Below, one piece after another: positions 55,658-64,000 of a stretch of 64,000 bases of DNA. Under the pieces are notes generated by a model that ran no database searches, was not told where the DNA came from, and saw nothing but the letters and a program-made list of their open reading frames with translations. Each line of letters begins with the position of its first letter. Within the stretch, counting starts at the first letter, position 1. The stretch comes from Clostridium sp. CMCC3677 (GTDB lineage Bacteria > Bacillota > Clostridia > Clostridiales > Clostridiaceae). Location: the NCBI RefSeq assembly GCF_023845585.1, contig NZ_JAMQHS010000007.1, positions 124,001-188,000 of the forward strand, written 5' to 3'. Both the position numbers and the translations under genes were made by a program.

Positions 55658-57418
55658 CTATTTAAGAGTCTTCTGTATATCTGATATTATTATCTCTTCA
55701 GTTAGGTGATAACGTTCATATAGCTCTTCTAATGGTACACTGTCAGTAAATTCTTTTGAAGCACCAAAGTTTAGTACTTTCATTTCTTTATCTCCATAGA
55801 ACCTTGAAATTTTTTCTCCAAATCCCCCATCAAGTATTCCATCTTCTAATGTTATTACTAGCTTATGATTATCTAATAATTCATTTAATAGATCTTTATC
55901 TATTCCACTTATGAATCTAGGATTAATTAATGTAGCATTTATTCCTGTTGATTCTTTTAATCTCTTTTGTACCTTTTCTCCAAGATCATAGAAACTTCCA
56001 AGAGCAATGATTGCTACTTCATTTCCATCTTTAACCTTCTTATAAGTGTTTAACTTATCAAAGTTAGGTTCAATTTTAACTCCGCTTGATACTACAGTCA
56101 TATTTGGAACACGTATTGCTACTGGATATTTATCTTGTTCTATTCCCCATTCCATCATTGCAATATATTCTTCTTTGTTTGTTGGTGCAAGATATACTAT
56201 ATTAGGAATATTAGATATTAATGGTATATCAAATATTCCAAGATGTGTTACATCTCCACCACTTATGCCTCCACCATGAACCATAATAAGTGCCGAATTA
56301 TTATTTATAGCAAGATCTTGAGATAATTGATCATAAGTTCTTTGGATAAATGAACTTACAAAAGATGCAACTGGCTTGCCTCCTTGTGATGCTATTCCTG
56401 ATGCCAGTGCTATAGCATGTTCCTCTGCTATTCCAACATCTATAAATTGATCTTTAAATTCATGTCTAAATGAACTTAAACCTACTGAAGCTGGGGTAGC
56501 AGCTGTTATTGCTACAATACTGCTATCTTTTCTTGCTTTTTGTGATAAAATTTCTCCTGCAATATTTCCATATGTCTCACTAGCACTTTTCACTAAAGAT
56601 TCTTTGGTTTTTAAGTCAAATGGCATTACCCAATGAAAAGCTTCTTTGTTTTGCATTGCATCTTCATATCCTTTTCCTTTAACTGTATGCATATGAACTA
56701 CAACTGGATGATCTATATCTTTAACTTTTGAAAATGTTTCAATTAATGATTCAATATCATTTCCATCTTTAACATAATGATAATCAAATCCTAAAGATTT
56801 AAAAAAATTATTTTCTGCTTTTCCATTAGTTTTACGAAGTAAAGCTAAATTTTGATAAAGTCCACCATAATTTTCTGCTATAGACATATCATTATCATTT
56901 ACAAGTATTATTATATTTTTTCCTGATGCAGATGCATTATTTAAGCCTTCATAAGCTTCTCCCCCACTTAAAGATCCATCACCTATAACAGCTATAATAT
57001 TTTCCGTATTTCCCTTTACATCACGTGCTTTTGCCAATCCACACGCTAAACTAATTGAAGTTGATGTATGCCCCACTGTAAAGAAATCATATTCACTTTC
57101 ATTTTGTGAAGTATATCCTGTAACACTTTTATATTCATCTGGATTTGTAAATGCATTTTTTCTTCCAGTTAAAATTTTATGTGTATATGATTGATGTGAA
57201 ACATCATAAACAATCTTATCTATTGGTGAATTAAATACACAATGAAGTGCTATTGTTGCTTCAACCATACCTAAGTTTGATCCAAAGTGTCCACCAGTCT
57301 TACTTACTCTTGTTATTAAAATTTCTCTTATTTCATTAGATAATAATTTTAATTCCTCATTATTAAGTCCTTTTAAGTCTTTTGGCTCATTAATTCTATT
57401 TAAAATATTCAATGACAT
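55658..57418 (-). CDS. DXS-like thiamine-diphosphate enzyme
   Basis: 586-residue 1-deoxy-D-xylulose-5-phosphate synthase homologue, shorter than typical DXS (about 620). TPP-binding GDGSLSGGEAYEGLNNAS..NDNDMSIAEN, transketolase domain DVGIAEEHAIALASG with the catalytic-type Glu, and C-terminal domain LEDGILDGGFGEKI. True DXS usually sits among housekeeping genes; this copy is divergent from a MerR gene and behind a MerR-type promoter, so it may be a specialised paralogue making DXP for thiamine/pyridoxal or another acyloin. Confidence 0.85.
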   Translation of the reverse strand: MSLNILNRINEPKDLKGLNNEELKLLSNEIREILITRVSKTGGHFGSNLGMVEATIALHCVFNSPIDKIVYDVSHQSYTHKILTGRKNAFTNPDEYKSVTGYTSQNESEYDFFTVGHTSTSISLACGLAKARDVKGNTENIIAVIGDGSLSGGEAYEGLNNASASGKNIIILVNDNDMSIAENYGGLYQNLALLRKTNGKAENNFFKSLGFDYHYVKDGNDIESLIETFSKVKDIDHPVVVHMHTVKGKGYEDAMQNKEAFHWVMPFDLKTKESLVKSASETYGNIAGEILSQKARKDSSIVAITAATPASVGLSSFRHEFKDQFIDVGIAEEHAIALASGIASQGGKPVASFVSSFIQRTYDQLSQDLAINNNSALIMVHGGGISGGDVTHLGIFDIPLISNIPNIVYLAPTNKEEYIAMMEWGIEQDKYPVAIRVPNMTVVSSGVKIEPNFDKLNTYKKVKDGNEVAIIALGSFYDLGEKVQKRLKESTGINATLINPRFISGIDKDLLNELLDNHKLVITLEDGILDGGFGEKISRFYGDKEMKVLNFGASKEFTDSVPLEELYERYHLTEEIIISDIQKTLK

Positions 57419-57474
57419 ACTAATGCCTCCTAATTTTTTTAAGTTTTAAAGCAGTAATGCTTGCTATGTTGATT

Positions 57475-57505
57475 AGTATAAAACTTAGAGTTAACTCTAA
57501 GTCAA
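57475..57505 (-). promoter_or_regulatory. MerR-type promoter of the DXS-like gene
   Basis: Minus strand TTGACT, 19-bp spacer holding the palindrome TAGAGTTAACTCTA, then TATACT. Nearly the same dyad recurs in the divergent regulator promoter. Confidence 0.85.
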
Positions 57506-57542
57506 TAGATAATTTCTAATAATTATTTTTTCTAACTTTTTC

Positions 57543-57573
57543 TTTACTTAGAGTTGACTCTAATTGGTATAAT
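57543..57573 (+). promoter_or_regulatory. MerR-type autoregulatory promoter
   Basis: TTTACT, 19-bp spacer with TAGAGTTGACTCTA, TATAAT, reading into the MerR-family gene at 57605. Confidence 0.85.
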
Positions 57574-57604
57574 ATAATATCACTTATTTTTAGGAGGTAA
57601 CATA

Positions 57605-57979
57605 ATGCCATATACTATTAAAGAAGTAGCTGAAAAATATAACTTATCAGTTCATACTCTTCGCTATTATGAAAAAGAAGGTTTACTTCCATTTATTGAA
57701 CGTAATAAACAGGGTAATAGAATTTTTAGTGATAAGGACTTGGAATGGCTTAATATAATATGTTGTTTAAAAAATACTAATATGCCAATAGCTAAAATCA
57801 AAGAATACGTTGATTTATGCATAGAAGGTCCTGAAACCATTTGTAAGCGTGAAGATATACTTTTAAGACATAAAAAATATATAGAAAGTGAAATAGAAAA
57901 TTTTAATTCATATCTTAGAGTTGTAGATAATAAGATAAATCATTATATTAAAGAACAAAAGTCTATAATTTGTAAGTAA
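57605..57979 (+). CDS. MerR-family regulator
   Basis: 124-residue MerR protein: N-terminal YTIKEVAEKYNLSVHTLRYYEKEGLLPF helix-turn-helix with RIFSDKDLEWL wing, then a dimer coiled coil; no separate effector domain, though Cys residues (two in the middle, ICCLKNT, plus Cys92-like and the C-terminal Cys) could sense redox or metal. Similar to YcgE/TipA-N short regulators acting on an adjacent oxidoreductase or, here, the divergent DXS-like gene. Strong TAGGAGG site. Confidence 0.92.
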   Translation: MPYTIKEVAEKYNLSVHTLRYYEKEGLLPFIERNKQGNRIFSDKDLEWLNIICCLKNTNMPIAKIKEYVDLCIEGPETICKREDILLRHKKYIESEIENFNSYLRVVDNKINHYIKEQKSIICK

Positions 57980-58048
57980 AAGTATAGATTTTTTTCTAAA
58001 TATAATTTAAATGTTAAAATTGAGAAAATAGTTTAATTATTAGTTTAG

Positions 58049-58098
58049 CTATAAAAATCCACGATAATATAATCAAAACATTACCGCGGATTTTATAG
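58049..58098. terminator. Terminator between convergent genes
   Basis: CTATAAAAATCC.CG.TAAT / ATTA.CG.GGATTTTATAG hairpin directly after the permease stop. Confidence 0.75.
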
Positions 58099-58099
58099 T

Positions 58100-59611
58100 T
58101 TATTCTAAAAAATCATCTTTATTTTTCTTTTCATAGCTGCCATACATTAACCACGCAACTACTGAGAAGATTAAGGGGCCAGCTACACTCCAAATTGTTG
58201 TTTGCATATCCCCTTCTATAGCTGGCTGTATTATACAAAATAAATTAGCGAGTCCTACTGTTAAAACAACTATACAAGTCCAAAAATTTGCAATTCCTTG
58301 AGTTTTGAACACTACGAATGGTTTATTGATTTCTGTTTTCTTCTTAAAATACGGGAATGCAAGAGCTATGAACACATATGGCAGTGTCATAGCTACGTTA
58401 GTCATGGAAACAAGTATATTGAAGAATGCAGCCATTGAGCTTCCTCCAAAAGCTACCAATCCTATCATTACACAAACTATGGTAGCTTGAATCCACATAG
58501 CATTAATAGGCAATCCGTGTTTAGTTTCTCCAATTTTTCCAGGCCATAATTTAGTAGGTGTGCCTTCAATTATCTGCTTTAATGGTGAATACATAAGTGT
58601 AAAAAATGCGCCGGATAATGCTAGAAACATTGAAAGTCCAACATATCTTGCAACCCCCTTACCTAAAACTATAGCCATGTTCTCGCTTGCTCCAAAAGCT
58701 GTACCAAGTGAATATCCCAGATTAGACATAACTATATAACTTGCATTTCCCAGATTAACTTCCTTAATCCCCATTACACTTTCCCAATTAGTAAATACAC
58801 CAATGAACAGTATTCCTAATGAATATCCTACTGAGATTATAGCTGCTGAAATAAGAATTCCTTTGGGAAAAATTTTTTCTGGCTTTTCAGTTTGATCAAC
58901 TAATCCACCCACAGCCTCTATTCCTCCATAAGCGAATAGAGCATATACTACAAATGCTAACGAAGCAATTATATCTCCAATATATTTAGGATTTGGCGTT
59001 TGTGTAAATGATTTAACTCCTTCAATTGGCTCAGCTAAATTTCCATGGTTCCCTAAAAATACTGCTATAGCACCAGTCCAAAGGAATATATTCAATAATA
59101 AAACTGCTGTTCCACCTAATGATGTTACTTTCTTTATCTTATCCATCCCTTTGGTTGATGTATAAGTTACTACTAGTATCCATATAATTCCTAAAACTCC
59201 CAAAACTTGTGGTCCTTGAATACCAAATAAAGCCCAGCTTTGTGTTGTATCTTTTCCGAATATAGCATTTGATACTGGAATCCACATACCAGATGCAACG
59301 TTAACCATCCAAGTTACATAAGAAAAATACCACATAAATGTTCCTATGAATGCGAATCTTGGTCCAATGGATTTCTTCATCCATGAATAGATTCCACCTT
59401 TTTCATCCTTAAAAGCAGAACCAAATTCAGCTACCATTAATGCAAACGGAACAAAAAAGGTTATTCCTGAAAAAATGTACCAAGGAATAGCTGCATAACC
59501 CATCTTGTAAAATGATCTTGGAATATTGTTAAATCCATAAACAGATGTAAAAATCATTAATATCAAAGGTACCAAGGTTAATTTTTTTGTTGATTTTACG
59601 CTTGACTTCAT
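58100..59611 (-). CDS. YjeM-like APC-family permease
   Basis: 503-residue amino-acid/polyamine permease with about 12-13 membrane segments. LVPLILMIFTSVYGFNNIPR at the start and LFAYGGIEAVGGLVDQTEKPEKIFPKG in the middle match YjeM and GadC-like antiporters. Substrate unknown; a glutamate/GABA-like or amine exchange is possible. AAGGAGG ribosome site. Divergent from lysP. Confidence 0.85.
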   Translation of the reverse strand: MKSSVKSTKKLTLVPLILMIFTSVYGFNNIPRSFYKMGYAAIPWYIFSGITFFVPFALMVAEFGSAFKDEKGGIYSWMKKSIGPRFAFIGTFMWYFSYVTWMVNVASGMWIPVSNAIFGKDTTQSWALFGIQGPQVLGVLGIIWILVVTYTSTKGMDKIKKVTSLGGTAVLLLNIFLWTGAIAVFLGNHGNLAEPIEGVKSFTQTPNPKYIGDIIASLAFVVYALFAYGGIEAVGGLVDQTEKPEKIFPKGILISAAIISVGYSLGILFIGVFTNWESVMGIKEVNLGNASYIVMSNLGYSLGTAFGASENMAIVLGKGVARYVGLSMFLALSGAFFTLMYSPLKQIIEGTPTKLWPGKIGETKHGLPINAMWIQATIVCVMIGLVAFGGSSMAAFFNILVSMTNVAMTLPYVFIALAFPYFKKKTEINKPFVVFKTQGIANFWTCIVVLTVGLANLFCIIQPAIEGDMQTTIWSVAGPLIFSVVAWLMYGSYEKKNKDDFLE

Positions 59612-59820
59612 TTTTTTCCTCCTTATTTTAAATTTGTTAAATATTTTCTTTCATATTTTCTAAACTGTTGTTTTATTTCAATTACAACAACAATACTTTT
59701 TCCATATTACATTATTTTTATGTATCAACTCTAATAACTAAATTGCACCACATAGAATTCATATAACTAAGAAGAAAAATCTCTCAATATTATTATATAA
59801 TGTAAATACATTATTTTTTA

Positions 59821-59849
59821 TTGACTTATTTATAATTTTACGCCATAAT
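59821..59849 (+). promoter_or_regulatory. Promoter of the lysine riboswitch/lysP unit
   Basis: TTGACT, 17-bp spacer, CATAAT; placed about 30 bp before the aptamer. Confidence 0.8.
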
Positions 59850-59877
59850 TATGTATGAATTAAAAAGTAAATAACTT

Positions 59878-60045
59878 AGATAGAGGCGCGAAATTTAATA
59901 GTAGTATTATGGAGGTAAGCTCAATGAAGTAATACGAAAGGAACTTTCGCCGAAGTAAATAGTTGATTGCTTTCATGCTATTTACTGGTCTTATGTAAAA
60001 TATATATAAGACTGTCACAAATTATTTTGTGGAGAGCTATTTTCA
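59878..60045 (+). ncRNA. Lysine riboswitch (L box)
   Basis: Conserved lysine-aptamer blocks occur in order: AGAGGCGCGAA, GGAGGTAAGCTC, GAAAGGAACTTTCGCCGAAG, a stem ending CTGG, ACTGTCA and TGTGGAGAGCTAT closing the basal stem. Highly similar to the Bacillus lysC aptamer layout. With lysine bound, a terminator downstream should form and shut off the permease gene. Confidence 0.94.
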
Positions 60046-60099
60046 ATGGAAATTTACGATATTGTAATATTTATTTAAATATACAACTTTCGTATTTAT

Positions 60100-60130
60100 G
60101 TCATGAGTATATGCTCATGGCATTTTTTAT
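60100..60130 (+). terminator. Riboswitch-controlled terminator
   Basis: GTCATGAG / CTCATGGC hairpin followed by T6, just after the lysine aptamer. Confidence 0.88.
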
Positions 60131-60146
60131 TGTTTAAAGCACATAA

Positions 60147-60247
60147 AAAAATCGCCAAGGCGACTGTGGAAACGTCGATTTTTTAGCCATGCACCCTTTC
60201 TAAACGCAGTGCAGGAATAATGGTGCAGCATTGGTCTATTATTTTTT
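60147..60247 (+). repeat. Dispersed intergenic repeat, copy B
   Basis: Reverse-oriented copy of the element at 29969-30066, sharing a 25-base identical block. At its left end AAAAATCG / CGATTTTTT can pair around an inner CGAC/GTCG, giving another terminator-like fold inside the lysP leader, between the riboswitch terminator and the gene. Confidence 0.85.
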
Positions 60248-60318
60248 CATGTGCCTAAATCTTTATATTATCTTAGTTACTTACTTATGGAAATTTAAAC
60301 CATAAGGAGGATAAAAAA

Positions 60319-61788
60319 ATGAGTGAAGAAAAAAATGAATTAAAAAGAAGTTTAAAAGCAAGACACTTAAACATGATAGCAATAGGTGGTTCTATTGGTA
60401 CTGGTATATTTCTTGCAATGGGTGATACCTTACATGTAGCTGGACCCGGCGGTGCATTGGTAGCTTATGGATTAGTTGGCATCATGGTATACTTTTTAAT
60501 AACTAGCTTGGGAGAAATGGCAACTTATATGCCAATTGCTGGCTCTTTTAGTTCCTATGCTAATAAATTTATTGATCCAGCACTTGGATTTGCCCTTGGA
60601 TGGAACTATTGGTACAACTGGGCTATAACAATAGCAGCAGAAATGGTTGCCGGTTCTTTAATTATGAAGTATTGGTTTCCAAATGTAAATGCATTATTCT
60701 GGAGTATATTATTTTTAACAATAATAGTAGGTTTAAACATTTTATCATCAAAAGCATATGGTGAATCAGAATTTTGGTTTGCTGGAGTTAAAGTAGTTAC
60801 AGTTCTTATATTTTTAGTAATAGGTGTTTTAATGATTTTAGGTATAATGGGTGGAAATGAAATAGGATTTCATAACTATACTATAGCTGATGGTCCATTT
60901 CATGGAGGTATTAAGTCTATATTTTCTATATTCTTAATTGCAGGTTTTTCTTTTCAAGGAACTGAACTTATAGGAGTTGCTGCTGGTGAAAGTGAAAATC
61001 CTGAAAAAACTATACCCAAAGCTATACATTCAATATTTTGGAGAATATTAATATTTTACTTAGGAACAATAATTGTCTTAGGTGCTATAATACCATTTAC
61101 TAGTGCAGGACTTGATACAAGTCCCTTTACAATGGTATTTGAAAGAGCTGGTATAGCAGGAGCAGCTTCCTTAATGAATGCAGTTATATTAACTTCTGTA
61201 TTATCTGCTGGTAACTCTGGCATGTATGCATCAAGTAGAATGCTTTTTTCCATGGCTAAAGAGGGTATGGCCCCTAAAATATTTGCTAAAACCAATAAAA
61301 AAGGAGTACCTGTAAATGCTGTACTTTTAACTACATTAATTGCTTCAGCTTGTTTTTTAACTGGTATATTTGCTGAAAGTACCGTTTATGTTTGGCTTGT
61401 TGCTGCATCTGGTCTTGCTGGATTTATAGCTTGGGTAGGTATAGCCATATGTCACTATAGATTTAGAAAAGCATTTATTCACCAAGGTAAGGATTTAAAA
61501 AGTTTAAAATACAAAGCTATATTATATCCATTTGGACCTATATTAGCTTTAATAATGTGTACAATCATAATGTTGGGACAAGGCTACTCATGTATAAAAC
61601 CCGATGGAATTGATTGGCAAGGTTTAATTGCATCTTATATAGGAATTCCCCTATTTCTTGCATTGTATATAGGTTATAAAATTAAACATAAAACTAAAGT
61701 TATTTCTTTAGATGATGTTAATTTAAATTTCTCTGAAAATAATAATGATTTAGAGGAAGTTAAATTCAAAACATCAGAATCAGTATAA
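60319..61788 (+). CDS. lysP: Lysine-type amino-acid permease
   Basis: 489-residue AAT-family permease with about 12 membrane segments. Starts LKARHLNMIAIGGSIGTGIFLAMGDTL and contains GFSFQGTELIGVAAGESENPEKTIPKAI, both standard for LysP-like proton symporters. The lysine riboswitch in its leader makes lysine the likely substrate. ATG after TAAGGAGG. Confidence 0.93.
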   Translation: MSEEKNELKRSLKARHLNMIAIGGSIGTGIFLAMGDTLHVAGPGGALVAYGLVGIMVYFLITSLGEMATYMPIAGSFSSYANKFIDPALGFALGWNYWYNWAITIAAEMVAGSLIMKYWFPNVNALFWSILFLTIIVGLNILSSKAYGESEFWFAGVKVVTVLIFLVIGVLMILGIMGGNEIGFHNYTIADGPFHGGIKSIFSIFLIAGFSFQGTELIGVAAGESENPEKTIPKAIHSIFWRILIFYLGTIIVLGAIIPFTSAGLDTSPFTMVFERAGIAGAASLMNAVILTSVLSAGNSGMYASSRMLFSMAKEGMAPKIFAKTNKKGVPVNAVLLTTLIASACFLTGIFAESTVYVWLVAASGLAGFIAWVGIAICHYRFRKAFIHQGKDLKSLKYKAILYPFGPILALIMCTIIMLGQGYSCIKPDGIDWQGLIASYIGIPLFLALYIGYKIKHKTKVISLDDVNLNFSENNNDLEEVKFKTSESV

Positions 61789-61813
61789 TTGACATAATAA
61801 AATTTAAATGTAA

Positions 61814-61915
61814 AAACCCACGGCTAAGTTTAATGAACTGCACCCTTTATAAAAACAGTTTTATTATTTTAACTGTCTACTATAAAGGAAGCATATCATA
61901 ATTAATCGTGGGTTT
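61814..61915 (+). terminator. Nested hairpin terminator after lysP
   Basis: Outer stem AAACCCACG / CGTGGGTTT encloses TTTATA / TATAAA and AACAGTT / AACTGT pairings beginning at TGAACTGCACCC, again like an IS3-type tip. T-rich end. Confidence 0.7.
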
Positions 61916-61997
61916 CTTGTTTGATGCCATCATGACCTTTAAAATCCATCACCAAATAAATCAATTGTATCTAATTCTATAAAATATCTGTTGAACT

Positions 61998-62834
61998 TTA
62001 ATGAGTATGCACTCCTGTAAATCCATCTTCATGTATATGATCTATTCCAAGTCCTTTAATATGTTCATGTGTGTGCATAAATGATACTTGTAATTTTTTA
62101 TTTACAGGGTTAACTCCCACATATGCGTTTACACCAAACACGTCTTTTAACATTTCAGAATTTATCACTTCTTCTACTGTTCCAAAATTCTTTATCCTTC
62201 CATCTTTCATTACAATTAAATAATCACAATACATAGATGCTAGATTCATATCATGTATAGCTGCTAACGTAGTTATATTAAGACTTTTAACTAAGTCCAT
62301 AATTTGTATCTGATATCCTATATCTAAATGATTTGTTGGTTCATCTAATATTAAAAATTTAGTATTTTGAACTAAAGCCCTTGCTATTAATGTTCTTTGT
62401 TTCTCTCCACCTGATAAATGAGAAAAACTCCTCTTACTATAGCTTTCTAAGCCTACCTTTTTTAGCATTTCTCGAACCATCTGTAAATCATCTTTAGAGT
62501 AATCTTCAAAAACAGATTTATATGGATATCTTCCCATCTTTACTATTTGCTCAACAGTAAAATCAAAGTGAGTATTACTTTCTTGAGCTAAAACTGCAAT
62601 TTCTTTTGCACAATCTTTATGTTTCATCTTATCTAATTCTTTATTATCTAATAATACACTTCCACTTGATGGTTTATAGAGTCTGTATATATTTTTAAGT
62701 ACTGTAGATTTTCCTGAACCATTAGGACCTATAATTCCTACAAATGAACCTTTTTTAATCTCAAAAGATATGTCTTTTAATATTTCTTTTTTCTCTATAT
62801 TAAACCTTAAATTTCTAACCTGTACTTTAAACAT
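61998..62834 (-). CDS. FecCD-type ABC transporter ATP-binding protein
   Basis: 278-residue ATPase energising uptake of an iron-siderophore, heme, cobalamin or similar. Walker A GPNGSGKST (37-45), signature HLSGGEKQR, Walker B FLILDEP, H-loop AAIHDMN. The C-terminus carries a His-rich tail, MHTHEHIKGLGIDHIHEDG followed by FTGVHTH, not typical of FhuC/FecE; it may bind a metal. Overlaps the permease gene by one base, so translationally coupled. Confidence 0.9.
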   Translation of the reverse strand: MFKVQVRNLRFNIEKKEILKDISFEIKKGSFVGIIGPNGSGKSTVLKNIYRLYKPSSGSVLLDNKELDKMKHKDCAKEIAVLAQESNTHFDFTVEQIVKMGRYPYKSVFEDYSKDDLQMVREMLKKVGLESYSKRSFSHLSGGEKQRTLIARALVQNTKFLILDEPTNHLDIGYQIQIMDLVKSLNITTLAAIHDMNLASMYCDYLIVMKDGRIKNFGTVEEVINSEMLKDVFGVNAYVGVNPVNKKLQVSFMHTHEHIKGLGIDHIHEDGFTGVHTH

Positions 62835-63916
62835 TACTCTTTTCCTCCAAACGAATAGTTTTTCTTAGAAATTAAGTATAAGAAAAATGGACCTCCAACT
62901 AATGAAGTTATTATTCCTATAGGTATTTCTATTGGTGGGAAAAGCCCTCTAGCTATAATATCTACTGTTATTAAAAATATAGCACCTATTAATGATGAAA
63001 GTATTATAAGTTTTTTATGATCACTTCCTACTATAGTTCTACATATATGCGGCACTACAAGTCCTATAAATCCTATTGCTCCAGTTATAGAAACTAATGA
63101 TGATGTAAGCAGTGTCGCTAATATTAAAATTATAGATTTTATAAGCTTTATATTTATTCCAAGTATTATTGCACTGTCATCACCAAGAAGTAATATATCT
63201 AGTGATTTAGATATCATTAACGCTATTATCATAACTACAACTAAAATAATAAATGGGAATAATAACACATCCCACTTCGCTCCCCCTAAGCTACCAACAG
63301 TCCAAAATAAAGCACTCTTTGCTTGATTTGAATTTTCTGCTGAATATATAATTAAGTTAGTAAGTGCCGAGAAAATTGTTGATATTGCCATCCCTGATAA
63401 TACTAATCTTGTTGTAGATGTTGCTTTTCCCATTTGAGTGCCTATAGCAAAAACTAACATTCCTGATATAAGAGAACCTAAAAAGGCTCCTGCTCTAATA
63501 CTATTTATTCCAAGTAATGACATACCACCTAAAACTATAACAAAAACAGCACCACAAGATGCCCCTGATGATATACCCAATATATATGGTTCAGCTATTG
63601 GATTTTTAGTGACACATTGCATAAGAACTCCACAAATTGCAAGTCCTGCTCCACATATAGCTCCAAGTAATACTCTAGGGAATCTTATTTCCCATATTAT
63701 ATTTTGTGTCATTATAGTTCCAATATCACTATAAACTATACCATTTGTTAATTTACTAAGCAGTACTTTATATACTTCTCCAGGTTCTATATATGTACTA
63801 CCTATTGCTATTGCTCCAACTGCTGCACCTGCTAATATTGCAGTTAAAGCTATAACCCAAAATAAAAAACCTTTCTTTTTAGAAAGGCTTTTTTTATCTT
63901 CTAAAGCTACCTGCAT
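62834..63916 (-). CDS. FecCD-family ABC permease
   Basis: 360-residue membrane permease with about ten helices; GAICGAGLAICGVLMQCVTKNPIAEPYILG-type region (quoted in part: MQCVTKNPIAEPYILGISSG) and GFIGLVVPHICR are diagnostic of the BtuC/FhuB/FecD group. N-terminal about 18 residues are basic and cytoplasmic. Starts by overlapping the stop of the upstream binding-protein gene (TAATG). Confidence 0.93.
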   Translation of the reverse strand: MQVALEDKKSLSKKKGFLFWVIALTAILAGAAVGAIAIGSTYIEPGEVYKVLLSKLTNGIVYSDIGTIMTQNIIWEIRFPRVLLGAICGAGLAICGVLMQCVTKNPIAEPYILGISSGASCGAVFVIVLGGMSLLGINSIRAGAFLGSLISGMLVFAIGTQMGKATSTTRLVLSGMAISTIFSALTNLIIYSAENSNQAKSALFWTVGSLGGAKWDVLLFPFIILVVVMIIALMISKSLDILLLGDDSAIILGINIKLIKSIILILATLLTSSLVSITGAIGFIGLVVPHICRTIVGSDHKKLIILSSLIGAIFLITVDIIARGLFPPIEIPIGIITSLVGGPFFLYLISKKNYSFGGKE

Positions 63917-64000
63917 TACTTATTTTGTCCAAAAAAATATCTGTACATTTGCTCGATAAGCTTCGGATTTCTAATACCTGGAGATAAATCAGCTAATCCT
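63916..64000 (-). CDS. ABC transporter substrate-binding protein (C-terminal fragment)
   Basis: The last 26 codons of a frame entering from the right edge: LADLSPGIRNPKLIEQMYRY followed by FFGQNK and TAA. The ending is typical of periplasmic-binding lipoproteins of FecCD systems. Overlaps the permease start by one base. Confidence 0.8.
   Translation of the reverse strand, partial: GLADLSPGIRNPKLIEQMYRYFFGQNK

Overview
The window is very AT-rich, uses strong AGGAGG ribosome-binding sites, and carries clostridial families: rubrerythrin, high-molecular-weight rubredoxin, a flavodiiron protein, sigma-54/PRD control of a PTS, and a choline-degrading glycyl-radical microcompartment. It fits an anaerobic, probably gut-dwelling Clostridium sensu stricto chromosome. 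No rRNA, tRNA, CRISPR array, prophage or intact insertion sequence was seen. Species cannot be assigned from sequence reading alone.

Layout. 0-7.3 kb (minus): a beta-glucoside/cellobiose-type PTS operon (IIB, IIA, a DUF871/MupG-like hydrolase, IIC) behind a sigma-54 promoter, its LevR-type activator and a GH4 6-phospho-glucosidase. 7.4-19.5 kb: mixed housekeeping and signalling genes, namely a nucleotidyltransferase-like protein, TraX, a REC-PAS-PAS-GGDEF-EAL protein, a methyl-accepting protein with a truncated tandem copy, an RlmI-like methyltransferase, an acyltransferase and a zinc-ribbon protein, plus a possible 16-codon gene and a possible small RNA. 19.8-25.4 kb: LysR divergent from a CofE-like ligase, a DEAD-box helicase and a flavin amine oxidase, with a 217-bp MITE between the last two. 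26-29.7 kb: an O2/NO/peroxide detoxification cluster (hemerythrin, Hrb, rubrerythrin, FprA, rubredoxin).

30.1-49.2 kb (minus): a type I choline utilisation (cut) bacterial microcompartment locus. CutC cleaves choline to trimethylamine and acetaldehyde after activation by CutD. CutF makes acetyl-CoA, the PduL-type CutH makes acetyl phosphate, and CutO regenerates NAD+ by making ethanol. There are eight shell or shell-like proteins, PduS/PduT-like redox parts, and EutP, EutT-like, EutJ and EutQ accessories. A second aldehyde-dehydrogenase paralogue has Ser in place of the catalytic Cys. A DMT transporter heads the operon. A MerR-family regulator lies just upstream, and the operon promoter has MerR-type architecture with a long spacer and a central dyad.

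49.4-64 kb: GH20 hexosaminidase, an LCMT-like methyltransferase behind a Fur-box-like site, M20 amidohydrolase, UPF0158, a Cof-type HAD phosphatase, a DXS-like enzyme divergent from a MerR gene with paired MerR-type promoters, a YjeM-like permease, a lysine riboswitch controlling a LysP-like permease, and the start of a FecCD-type metal/siderophore ABC operon running off the right edge. A roughly 100-bp dispersed repeat occurs twice in opposite orientation, next to the cut operon end and in the lysP leader.
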